Shown here: positions 1-5,041 of the stretch, piece after piece
How positions within the stretch are numbered: the stretch's first letter is position 1
Layout of the letters: every line of letters starts with the position of its first letter
Source: Candidatus Woesearchaeota archaeon
GTDB taxonomy: Archaea; Nanobdellota; Nanobdellia; Woesearchaeales; UBA11576
NCBI GenBank assembly: GCA_030591125.1
Contig: JAUVBP010000078.1
Coordinates: forward strand, 1 to 6,007
Direction of reading: 5' to 3'
DNA length: 6,007 bases
The notes under the pieces: model-generated
Seen by the model: only the letters and a program-made list of their open reading frames with translations
The model's database searches: none
What the model was told of the DNA's origin: nothing
Position numbers and translations under genes: made by a program

Positions 1-1
1 G

Positions 2-271
2 ATTGTGCCTCTTGTAGGGTTTGAGCTTGAGCTTGAGGATGATGAGCTAGGCAGGATAATCAAAGAGCTGATGAAGCGTGAAGAGGTGACGGAAAGGGCT
101 TTCGTGATAAACTCGATGCCAGAGCTGAGCGCAGAAGGCGGAAAACGGAATCTCGCAGTGGCTGTAGATGGATTGAAGATAGAGAAGATAAAAGAAAGGG
201 TGTATAGACTCAATTTCTCGCTCCAGAAAGGGAGCTATGCCACGATGGCTGTCAAGAGGATGCTTGCGTGA
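2..271 (+). CDS. truD: TruD tRNA pseudouridine synthase, C-terminal end (5' truncated by window)
   Basis: This is the last 89 codons of an open frame that enters from the left edge; the apparent GTG at position 5 is an internal valine, because the frame is open upstream of it. The C-terminus carries the conserved TruD tail: an SMPELS stretch followed by a glycine-rich turn (residues 37-47 of the visible part), and near the end FSLQKGSYATMAVKRML, matching the family's F-x-L-x-KGSYAT closing motif. TruD-family enzymes isomerise a uridine in tRNA (U13 in the best-studied members) to pseudouridine in the cytoplasm. The catalytic aspartate lies upstream, outside the window, so activity cannot be judged. 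The gene converges on the Nudix gene with only 6 nt between the stop codons. The family call is from motif recognition and is fairly secure. Confidence 0.85.
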   Translation: MVPLVGFELELEDDELGRIIKELMKREEVTERAFVINSMPELSAEGGKRNLAVAVDGLKIEKIKERVYRLNFSLQKGSYATMAVKRMLA

Positions 272-277
272 AGAATA

Positions 278-991
278 TCATATCAGCTGGTTCATATTAT
301 TGATCTTACACTCGACAAACTTACCGTCTTTCATTATCCTGTCTGTCTCAAAATGTATGAACTTATCAGTGTTCAGCACATTATGCAGCCAAGGATCAGG
401 GAAACGCTCCCGACGCATGAACTCCTCTACCGTAACCCACTCATTCTCACCTTTGTGAGTCGTGTCCCTCAACTCTCCAGACAAAGCACCCAACCGCACA
501 TAGAACATCATGTGATGGAAGATGAGCTTGCCGTCCTCGAAAGTCTTGGCCTGATTTATGCCTATCATCCTGCTCTGGCCTGCAATCAGACCAGTCTCCT
601 CTTCAAGATCCCTCTTGGCACACTCCTCTATATTGAAGCCGAAATTGATCTTTCCAGATATCAGCCCCCAATATCCATAGAACGGCTCCTTCAATCTCTT
701 CTGGACAAGTATCCTGTCACCATCCTGCACAATCAATACATTGGCAAATGTCGGAAAGAGCGCTTTTGAACCTGTATCTCCCTCAATGAACGCAGATTCT
801 TTCCTGCCTTCATCTGAGAGGGAATATTTTCCGTCCCGCTTCCTTATCAGGTTGTCTGACTCGAGCTTGGTCAGGTGATATGAGAACTTGCTGGACTCAC
901 TCTCTTCACCAAGAAGCTCTGAGAAGGATGCAGATGGCTTGTGGATGAGGTCAAGCAGTATCTTCTTCTGTATGGGGTGTTCGATGTTCAT
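278..991 (-). CDS. Winged-helix (ArsR-like) plus Nudix hydrolase fusion protein
   Basis: The protein is 237 aa. Residues 5-65 look like a winged-helix DNA-binding domain of ArsR type: a first helix (PIQKKILLDLI), then FSYHLTKLESDNLIRK as recognition helix and wing, then YSLSDEGRK. Residues 78-200 are a Nudix fold with core strands (ANVLIVQDGDRILVQKR), GYWGLISGK before the box, and GENEWVTVEEF near the end. The Nudix box spans residues 113-135 and ends RDLEEETGL. Two positions are altered: the glutamate at box position 7 is F119, and the first Glu of REUxEE is D128; E131 and E132 are present. Nudix enzymes cleave nucleoside diphosphates linked to other groups, and some members serve as ligand sensors. 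The order here (DNA binding first, Nudix second) is the reverse of the NrtR regulators. A regulator or sensor role is inference; a plain hydrolase with a DNA-binding tail is possible. The ATG lies about 25 nt from a TATA-like box, so the mRNA is probably leaderless. Confidence 0.85.
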   Translation of the reverse strand: MNIEHPIQKKILLDLIHKPSASFSELLGEESESSKFSYHLTKLESDNLIRKRDGKYSLSDEGRKESAFIEGDTGSKALFPTFANVLIVQDGDRILVQKRLKEPFYGYWGLISGKINFGFNIEECAKRDLEEETGLIAGQSRMIGINQAKTFEDGKLIFHHMMFYVRLGALSGELRDTTHKGENEWVTVEEFMRRERFPDPWLHNVLNTDKFIHFETDRIMKDGKFVECKINNMNQLI

Positions 992-1010
992 ACGTCGAGA
1001 GGAAAATAGT

Positions 1011-1021
1011 AAATATATAAA
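1011..1021 (-). promoter_or_regulatory. TATA box of the wHTH-Nudix gene
   Basis: Read on the minus strand this is TTTATATATTT, centred about 25 nt upstream of the ATG at 991. That is the usual archaeal TATA-to-start-site distance, so transcription should begin at or next to the start codon (leaderless). No Shine-Dalgarno-like sequence precedes the ATG, which fits. Confidence 0.65.
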
Positions 1022-1026
1022 ATATT

Positions 1027-1044
1027 GCTCAAATCGACTTGAGC
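1027..1044. promoter_or_regulatory. 18-bp near-perfect palindrome, candidate operator
   Basis: The sequence GCTCAAATCGACTTGAGC pairs with its own complement at 8 of 9 positions per half; only the A/C pair three positions from the centre fails. It lies directly upstream of the BRE/TATA region of the wHTH-Nudix gene. Dimeric winged-helix regulators commonly bind sites of this size, and the adjacent gene encodes such a domain, so autoregulation is an attractive inference. Binding by any protein is not shown by the sequence. Confidence 0.45.
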
Positions 1045-1047
1045 CTT

Positions 1048-1079
1048 AAAAAGAGTCTAAAAACCAGATATAACAAAAA
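1048..1079 (-). terminator. Candidate U-tract terminator for adk transcript
   Basis: On the minus strand this stretch contains three runs of five T (1075-1079, 1059-1063, 1048-1052) directly after a 13-bp hairpin arm. Archaeal transcription commonly ends in consecutive T-rich tracts, and this is downstream of adk on the same strand. The call rests on base composition and position only. Confidence 0.35.
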
Positions 1080-1218
1080 CTTTGCCGAAAATATATACAC
1101 AAGCCCTATCCCTGACCTAAAGGTAGAGGCGTTACGGGCTTGTAAATTGATTGGCAAAGTTTTTGGGATTAACGCTGACGGGCTAAAGTACTGACATTAT
1201 ACTCCCGTCTGCGTTAAT
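1074..1218 (+). ncRNA. Two-hairpin structured intergenic element, possible small RNA
   Basis: Hairpin 1 has a perfect 13-bp base stem (CAAAAACTTTGCC at 1074-1086 with 1153-1165), a large internal loop (12 nt left, 9 nt right), and an 8-bp upper stem (ACAAGCCC at 1099-1106 with 1136-1143). Its apical part reads CC-U-GA-CC-UAAA-GG-UA-GA-GG, which could form a kink-turn through two GA steps. Hairpin 2 follows after 2 nt: 15 paired positions with a single T-T mismatch (1168-1182 with 1204-1218), plus an inner AGTA/TACT stem (1187-1190 with 1200-1203). Base stem, internal loop and kinked upper stem resemble an archaeal H/ACA guide RNA, but no clear ACA follows either stem, so that class is not assigned. 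TTAAAAAG at 1046-1053 lies about 25 nt before the first stem and could be its TATA box. The strand is chosen because the kink-turn GA steps exist only on plus. Alternatives are terminator or readthrough structures of adk, or a decayed mobile element. Confidence 0.4.
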
Positions 1219-1231
1219 AAATGGACAAGAC

Positions 1232-1864
1232 CTACTCAATCTTCTTCATTATGTCCTTGACCACTTCTGAAGGTATAGGATCATTGGAATCCACATGGAC
1301 AACAACCCCTTTCTTCTCATAGAAATCCATGAGCGGAGCAGTCTGTTCCTGAAATATCGCCAGACGCTTCTTTATCGCCTCAGGCCGGTCATCATCCCTT
1401 GTGTACAGCTCACCACCACACACGTCACACACACCTTCAACCTTAGGAGGCATATTGGTCTTATGGAATATCTTGCTACATTTCCTGCACTGTATCCTTC
1501 CTCCAAGGCGCTGCATTATCACATCCTCTGTCACTTCAAGAAAAACTACCTGCGTTATCTCAGTTATCTTGTCTAACGCCTGTGCCTGCGGCAATGTCCT
1601 CGGAAAACCATCAAGTATGAACCCTTCCTTGCAGTCATCTCTCGAGAGGCGCTCTTCCACCAGCTTTATGGTAAGCTCATCAGGGACAAGATTCCCGCCA
1701 TCGATATGCTTCTTGGCCTCTACGCCAAGGGGCGTCTCGTCCTTGATGGCCTCCCTGAACATGTCGCCTGTCGATATATGAGGAATGTCAAACTTTGCTT
1801 TTATTACGTCTGCATAAGTCCCTTTTCCAGCGCCTTGCGCCCCTATAAAAATCATGTTCTTCAT
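1232..1864 (-). CDS. adk: Adenylate kinase (zinc-LID type)
   Basis: The enzyme converts ATP plus AMP to two ADP in the cytoplasm. The chosen start at 1864 gives 210 aa, close to the roughly 214 aa of long-form bacterial-type enzymes. Visible motifs are the P-loop GAQGAGKGT (residues 8-16), the AMP-site STGDMFR (31-37), the nucleotide-binding DGFPRT (85-90), and the LID (about 120-160) with CxxC pairs C126/C129 and C146/C149, which should hold a structural zinc; the catalytic arginines of DDDRPEAIKKR follow (157-167). An upstream ATG at 1963 would add 33 residues without adk similarity, overlapping the preceding gene, and is rejected. The ATG overlaps the stop of the upstream 150-aa gene as ATGA, so the two are probably translationally coupled. 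This is the bacterial/eukaryotic-type family rather than the distinct archaeal AdkA family. Confidence 0.96.
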   Translation of the reverse strand: MKNMIFIGAQGAGKGTYADVIKAKFDIPHISTGDMFREAIKDETPLGVEAKKHIDGGNLVPDELTIKLVEERLSRDDCKEGFILDGFPRTLPQAQALDKITEITQVVFLEVTEDVIMQRLGGRIQCRKCSKIFHKTNMPPKVEGVCDVCGGELYTRDDDRPEAIKKRLAIFQEQTAPLMDFYEKKGVVVHVDSNDPIPSEVVKDIMKKIE

Positions 1865-2313
1865 CCTAGATACCCCACAATCTCTTTTTTTGTAATGTCC
1901 TTCTGCCATGACTCTTTCAGCATCCTGACAAATACAAGAGTGGTCTCTTTTATCTTCGGCCACTCACCCATAAAATCATTTATGAACTTCGCGTTGAGTC
2001 CGTCAGAATCATCGAACGAGAGCTCTGTGGAAAGACGCTTGAAATACATGAGCCTCTTGTACATCTCAAGGATATCATTCCGATCAGATTCGCTGAACGC
2101 ACCAGACTCATTGTATGTGGCGAAACCCGAATCAGGATGCAGTATATCATCAAGTATGCTGAGAGCGAACTCTATCTTCTCAAGGATCTTTTTTCTGATG
2201 TTTCTCAATAAGAAATCCTCTTCCTCTATAGACGATATCTCAAACTCCTGGTTGAGCAGTTTGAATTCTGGCAGAGAATGCTTCTCCTTAAGCTGTTTGT
2301 ATAGTTTTTCCAT
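1861..2313 (-). CDS. Helical protein of unknown function, co-operonic with adk
   Basis: The protein is 150 aa and I do not recognise a family. It looks almost entirely alpha-helical and charged, with a Lys/Glu-rich N-terminus, a middle stretch HPDSGFATYNESGAFSE (about residues 59-75) that probably forms a loop, and a C-terminal helical part containing FINDFMGEWPKIKETT. There is no signal peptide, membrane segment, cysteine cluster or nucleotide-binding motif. It is real by context: it has its own TATA-like box, a short leader with GGGGAAG just before the ATG, and a stop codon that overlaps the adk start as ATGA. The coupling suggests production in step with adenylate kinase, but a shared function is only inferred. 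Ordinary codon usage and length argue against a chance frame. Confidence 0.75.
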   Translation of the reverse strand: MEKLYKQLKEKHSLPEFKLLNQEFEISSIEEEDFLLRNIRKKILEKIEFALSILDDILHPDSGFATYNESGAFSESDRNDILEMYKRLMYFKRLSTELSFDDSDGLNAKFINDFMGEWPKIKETTLVFVRMLKESWQKDITKKEIVGYLG

Positions 2314-2342
2314 CTTCCCCGTATTGGCTGTTTTAAGCTCTC

Positions 2343-2350
2343 TATTTAAA
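2343..2350 (-). promoter_or_regulatory. TATA box of the 150-aa gene / adk operon
   Basis: On the minus strand this reads TTTAAATA, centred about 34 nt upstream of the ATG at 2313. A start site about 26 nt downstream would leave a leader of roughly 8 nt (ending GGGGAAG), enough for a minimal ribosome-binding sequence. It belongs to a divergent 116-bp promoter region. Confidence 0.5.
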
Positions 2351-2400
2351 CTTAATGCACCATTTTAAAATGTTACCAAAAAGTAGTAAAACCTGGAAGA

Positions 2401-2407
2401 TTTAATA
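2401..2407 (+). promoter_or_regulatory. TATA box of the 119-aa gene
   Basis: TTTAATA centred 26 nt upstream of the ATG at 2430. This is the exact spacing expected for a leaderless archaeal transcript and the best argument that the small gene downstream is expressed. Confidence 0.5.
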
Positions 2408-2429
2408 CCTTTTTCTTGCCATTTGTATC

Positions 2430-2789
2430 ATGAAAATCGGAAGAACAATCTCAAATGTGGCAAAGACCGGATCAGTAGTTTACGCAGGGCTCTGTATAGG
2501 CAATAGCCCCATGTACAAGAACAATGCAAAAGAACTAGAAAAACAGATCAATTGCGGATACCTGACAGGAAACACCGAACAGGTAAAGCAATATGCGTGC
2601 ACACTACATGATAATGCAACATCATCTCGGGTCCTGATCCTGTTCAGTTCTCACCTGGATTTCCGCGCTCCCGACAATGTTGAGGGTCTTTTTGTAGACA
2701 TTTCACATGAGACAGTCCGCAGTTGCAGAAGATATGATTCCAGAGATCATGCTGAAAGAGAGTTCTCAATCGATGATAATTGCATGTGA
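2430..2789 (+). CDS. Orphan 119-aa hypothetical protein
   Basis: I do not recognise this protein. The N-terminus (MKIGRTISNVAKTGSVVYAG) has two basic residues followed by a mildly hydrophobic stretch too weak to call a signal peptide or membrane segment. There are five cysteines in total: C22, C42, C57 and C98, and C118 next to the C-terminus; their spacing is not a standard zinc-finger pattern. The middle (SSRVLILFSSHLDFR, about residues 65-79) looks like a buried beta-strand, followed by an acidic, charged tail. The frame is supported by a TATA-like box exactly 26 nt upstream of the ATG, implying a leaderless mRNA, and by filling a gap between two clearly separate transcription units. No operon link is seen: the next gene has its own promoter. 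It could be a lineage-specific gene; a spurious frame cannot be fully excluded. Confidence 0.55.
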   Translation: MKIGRTISNVAKTGSVVYAGLCIGNSPMYKNNAKELEKQINCGYLTGNTEQVKQYACTLHDNATSSRVLILFSSHLDFRAPDNVEGLFVDISHETVRSCRRYDSRDHAEREFSIDDNCM

Positions 2790-2810
2790 TCAGATGCTCC
2801 ATACATAAAG

Positions 2811-2818
2811 TTTTTATA
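2811..2818 (+). promoter_or_regulatory. TATA box of the EEP-family gene
   Basis: TTTTTATA centred about 26 nt before the ATG at 2841, preceded by an A-rich AAAG. The spacing predicts a leaderless mRNA, and no Shine-Dalgarno-like sequence lies before the start. Confidence 0.6.
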
Positions 2819-2840
2819 CACTGTTTCTCAAATCCAGTAC

Positions 2841-3620
2841 ATGGTCAAGCTAGTCTGCTACAACATAGAATACTGCGAAGGGATGGTCGGCAAGTGGTAC
2901 CAGTACCTATACTTCTGGAAGATATTCTTCCCACCCAGAAACCTAGACCAAAGGATCATTGATGCACTCAAGAGACTCAATCCAGACATACTCGCCCTAT
3001 TGGAAGTAGACACGGGCTCATTCAGGGCGAAAAAGGACGAGGTCAAGTTCTTCAAGAGGAAGCTCGGCATGAGAAGCTTTGCGGATAAGGTGAAGTACCC
3101 TTTCCAGGGACTGCTCTGGCCTCTCCGCTATGTGCCAATACTCAACAAGCAGGCGAATGCGCTGCTGTCAAAATACAAGTTCATGGATGTCAAGTATCAC
3201 CTATTGCATGAAGGGATGAAAAGACTGGTGATAGAGGCGACAGTCAATTGTCCGAAGAGAGTGACCCTGCTGCTGGCACATCTTTCAGTTGGAGACAAGA
3301 CAAGGAAGAAGCAGATAGAAGAATTGACAGGCCTTGTCAATTCCATAAATAACCCCGTCATACTGATGGGAGACTTCAACACATTCAGGGGAAAAGAGGA
3401 GATAAAGAAGCTACTGAAAGAGACACATCTCAGGGAAGAGATAAAGATGCATGAACAATCCATCGGATCGACATTCCCGACATGGCACCCTATGAGAAGA
3501 TTAGATCATGTGTTGGTGTCGCCACGCATCAAAGTCAAACGATATGATGTGCTGAAGTATGACTTCTCAGATCATCTTCCGCTGTTCGTGGAGTTCAGTG
3601 TGAAGTATAATAGAGAATAG
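2841..3620 (+). CDS. Endonuclease/exonuclease/phosphatase (EEP) family protein
   Basis: The protein is 259 aa and carries the full set of EEP-fold metal-dependent phosphoesterase motifs in order: YNIE (residues 7-10, metal-site Asn8), LLEVD (53-57, with the catalytic Glu55), AHLS (146-149, H147), GDFN (177-180, D178/N180), LDHVL (221-225) and SDHLP (243-247, general-base D244/H245). The superfamily includes exonuclease III, DNase I, sphingomyelinases and inositol phosphatases, all cleaving phosphodiester or phosphomonoester bonds with Mg2+. The substrate cannot be told from sequence. An aromatic-rich stretch near the N-terminus (GKWYQYLYFWKIFF, about 17-30) and PFQGLLWPLRYVPI (87-100) are unusual hydrophobic insertions that may contact a membrane or lipid-like ligand; this is inference. 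There is no signal peptide. The gene is a stand-alone unit with a TATA-like box 26 nt before its ATG. Confidence 0.88.
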   Translation: MVKLVCYNIEYCEGMVGKWYQYLYFWKIFFPPRNLDQRIIDALKRLNPDILALLEVDTGSFRAKKDEVKFFKRKLGMRSFADKVKYPFQGLLWPLRYVPILNKQANALLSKYKFMDVKYHLLHEGMKRLVIEATVNCPKRVTLLLAHLSVGDKTRKKQIEELTGLVNSINNPVILMGDFNTFRGKEEIKKLLKETHLREEIKMHEQSIGSTFPTWHPMRRLDHVLVSPRIKVKRYDVLKYDFSDHLPLFVEFSVKYNRE

Positions 3621-3685
3621 ATACAGTTCCTGACCCCAAAACACGACATGATAAACTGCACATTCTTAAAATTAATGATTGGAGA

Positions 3686-3694
3686 TTTTTTAAA
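3686..3694 (+). promoter_or_regulatory. TATA box of the nucleotidyltransferase gene
   Basis: TTTTTTAAA centred near 3690 predicts a start site near 3716, leaving about 20 nt of leader before the ATG at 3737. This is one of the few genes here with a proper leader, and that leader holds a Shine-Dalgarno sequence. Confidence 0.55.
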
Positions 3695-3726
3695 CCCCTT
3701 CAAGAACCATATTCTATGTGTTGAGA

Positions 3727-3732
3727 GAGGTG
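3727..3732 (+). promoter_or_regulatory. Shine-Dalgarno site GAGGTG
   Basis: GAGGTG is complementary to the conserved archaeal 16S rRNA 3' end (CACCTC) and ends 4 nt before the ATG at 3737. It fixes that start codon and contrasts with the leaderless neighbours. Confidence 0.65.
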
Positions 3733-3736
3733 TCTG

Positions 3737-4858
3737 ATGACAGGGATAGATGCGATAATACTAGGAGGGACAGAGGGGTGTCCCAAGCTAAAGATAGGAA
3801 ATGTTGAGGAACACAAGCAGTTCCTTGAGCTCGGTGGGAAGACAATCATAGAACACGTCATAGATTCTGCTCTCAGTTGTGAAGACATCCGTAATGTCTA
3901 TGTGGTCACTGATCCTGAGAAGCTGATATCTGTTGCTCCAAGATACATGTATCAAGAACGACTTCACATAACACCTGATTCCGGCTCATTGACAAATAAT
4001 GTATGGCACACATTCTGCTCTTATGTATTGCCGGGTGCTGGATATGCGGTATATGATCATCGGAAGGGGACTCGTAGTTATCATGATCATTTCCTTGAGA
4101 ATAATCCTAGCGCTACTGATTATGAAGTGGTGTTGTTACATTCTGATGCTCCGTTCACAAGCCCTGAAGATATCTCCAGGTTTGTTGCAGAGACTTCTGA
4201 TGATGTAGATTATACAATAGGCCTTGGTGAGGAAGGAGCATTCATGATGCTTGAAGAAGAGGTAGGTGAAGAGTTATGTGTGCCATCGACAAAGACTGCA
4301 CTGCTTCCGCTGGATGATACCAATGTAAGATGGAACAATCTGGTGCGTGGTAAGCCTATGAAGGTGTCGCCCGAAGCATGGGATGTAATGCAGGGGATAT
4401 ATGAAAGACGGTATCTATTGGATAAAGAAGGTGGCGAGCGGAAAAGAAACTGGACAGGGATTGTCAGGATGTTCTGGGAGTATGTGAACAGGCATTCTGA
4501 AAGACGGCCTTCAATAGTGAAGGGGTTTTTGAGAGGGGTATCTTGTTTTGCTGCGTTGTACATGGCACATAAGACAGGCAGTGCATGGCCAAGGCTGTTC
4601 TTAGGTAAAGAAGACTGTGAGAGAGCAGCATACCAGATGAGCGGGAAGAAGCTACGTGGTAGGCTGCATATAGGTGATGTAGTGCATCCTGGGTTAGACA
4701 TTGACAACGCAGAGATGTATCTTAAGCTTACGGCGGATGACTCCAGGTTGTATCACAAGTTGATGGAGAGTCAAAGGAGCTATCTTGTTGAGAGCGAGGA
4801 TCCGGAGAAAGCGTTGGAGAGGATGGTGAAGGAGAAGCCAGGATTGTTTGGCAGGTAA
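3737..4858 (+). CDS. MobA-like NTP transferase (GT-A fold nucleotidyltransferase)
   Basis: The protein is 373 aa. The N-terminus reads DAIILGGTEG (residues 5-14), the glycine-rich NTP-binding loop of MobA/GlmU-type enzymes, followed by QFLELGGKTIIEHVIDSAL (28-46) and VYVVTDPE (54-61), typical of the fold. LLHSDAPF (133-140) supplies the first metal-binding aspartate (D137), and LDIDNAEMYLKL (320-331) the second acidic motif near the end. Such enzymes transfer a nucleotide from CTP, GTP, UTP or another NTP to a phosphorylated sugar, polyol or cofactor; the acceptor is unknown here. About 180 residues lie between the two metal motifs, longer than usual, with a basic helical stretch around 225-290; this insert may define the acceptor. 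The start is fixed by the Shine-Dalgarno site. Codons favour TTG and T-ending forms more than neighbouring genes, by eye, which may hint at a different origin. Confidence 0.8.
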   Translation: MTGIDAIILGGTEGCPKLKIGNVEEHKQFLELGGKTIIEHVIDSALSCEDIRNVYVVTDPEKLISVAPRYMYQERLHITPDSGSLTNNVWHTFCSYVLPGAGYAVYDHRKGTRSYHDHFLENNPSATDYEVVLLHSDAPFTSPEDISRFVAETSDDVDYTIGLGEEGAFMMLEEEVGEELCVPSTKTALLPLDDTNVRWNNLVRGKPMKVSPEAWDVMQGIYERRYLLDKEGGERKRNWTGIVRMFWEYVNRHSERRPSIVKGFLRGVSCFAALYMAHKTGSAWPRLFLGKEDCERAAYQMSGKKLRGRLHIGDVVHPGLDIDNAEMYLKLTADDSRLYHKLMESQRSYLVESEDPEKALERMVKEKPGLFGR

Positions 4859-4885
4859 GTGTTTATAAGTAGACCCACCATAACC

Positions 4886-4893
4886 TTTTTAAA
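4886..4893 (+). promoter_or_regulatory. TATA box before the minihelix / tRNA-Thr unit
   Basis: TTTTTAAA centred near 4890 predicts a start near 4915, 6-8 nt before the first GCCCTCG at 4923. A second weak candidate (CTTAAAAT, 4898-4905) lies nearby. For the tRNA itself only a poor AAAATAG at about 5002-5008 is at the right distance, so the tRNA may be made from the longer precursor. Confidence 0.5.
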
Positions 4894-4920
4894 CACCCTT
4901 AAAATCCCCTATTCTACTCT

Positions 4921-5041
4921 ATGCCCTCGTAGCATCATCGCATAAGGGTTTCACCCTTATCAACCTGAGGGCGTATTCCTCGCTCTGCTTGGAATACACC
5001 AAAATAGTACTACAAGCATGATATTCATGCCCTCGTAGCAT
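4921..5041 (+). repeat. 15-bp direct repeat of the tRNA-Thr 5' end
   Basis: ATGCCCTCGTAGCAT occurs exactly at 4921-4935 and again at 5027-5041, 106 bp apart; the feature spans both copies. The second copy is the first 13 nt of tRNA-Thr plus two leader bases. Between the copies lie the minihelix, a 7-bp hairpin (GTATTCC 4973-4979 with GGAATAC 4991-4997) and a 6-bp hairpin (GCATGA/TCATGC, 5016-5021 with 5025-5030) whose 3' arm uses the first two tRNA bases. Confidence 0.9.
4923..4972 (+). ncRNA. tRNA-like minihelix sharing the tRNA-Thr acceptor strand
   Basis: GCCCTCG (4923-4929) pairs with TGAGGGC (4966-4972) through 6 Watson-Crick pairs and one G-U, forming a 7-bp acceptor-like stem. Inside is an 8-bp hairpin, ATAAGGGT/ACCCTTAT with a TTC loop (4942-4960). 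With the two top pairs counted as loop it resembles an anticodon arm with a 7-nt loop, but D- and T-arms are missing and only 36 nt separate the acceptor strands, so it is not a functional tRNA. It may be a tRNA remnant, a processing or decoy element in the tRNA leader, or an independent small RNA. The pairing is directly visible; any role is inference. Confidence 0.45.

Noticed and set aside
353..769. 138-aa plus-strand open frame
   Set aside because: It lies entirely inside the wHTH-Nudix gene on the opposite strand and shows no family features.
1074..1165. Firm assignment as H/ACA guide RNA
   Set aside because: No ACA follows the base stem, and the AU-rich loop strands do not match a target I can name; kept only as a structured element.
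1112..1194. C/D box guide RNA
   Set aside because: Several CTGA (D-box-like) sequences exist, but no proper RUGAUGA box in a consistent order.
1865..1963. Longer adk start giving 243 aa
   Set aside because: The extra 33 residues have no adenylate-kinase similarity and overlap the upstream gene; the ATG at 1864 starts exactly at the conserved N-terminus and forms an ATGA overlap.
1706..2368. 220-aa plus-strand open frame
   Set aside because: It is antisense to adk and the 150-aa gene, with Ser/Phe-rich composition typical of a complement shadow and no promoter.
3621..3736. Hidden gene or RNA between the EEP and nucleotidyltransferase genes
   Set aside because: Apart from the promoter, the Shine-Dalgarno site and a two-codon frame, I see no stable inverted repeats or coding signal.
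4210..4707. 165-aa minus-strand open frame
   Set aside because: It is antisense within the nucleotidyltransferase gene, Ser/Pro-rich, with no recognisable motif.
4923..4972. Functional tRNA-Glu with a TTC loop
   Set aside because: The inner hairpin can be drawn with a 7-nt loop containing TTC, but there is no T-arm and no real D-arm, and only 36 nt lie between acceptor strands.
4921..5041. attL/attR pair of an integrated element
   Set aside because: The 15-bp repeat flanks only about 106 bp with no integrase or cargo, and it copies the tRNA 5' end rather than the usual 3' end.
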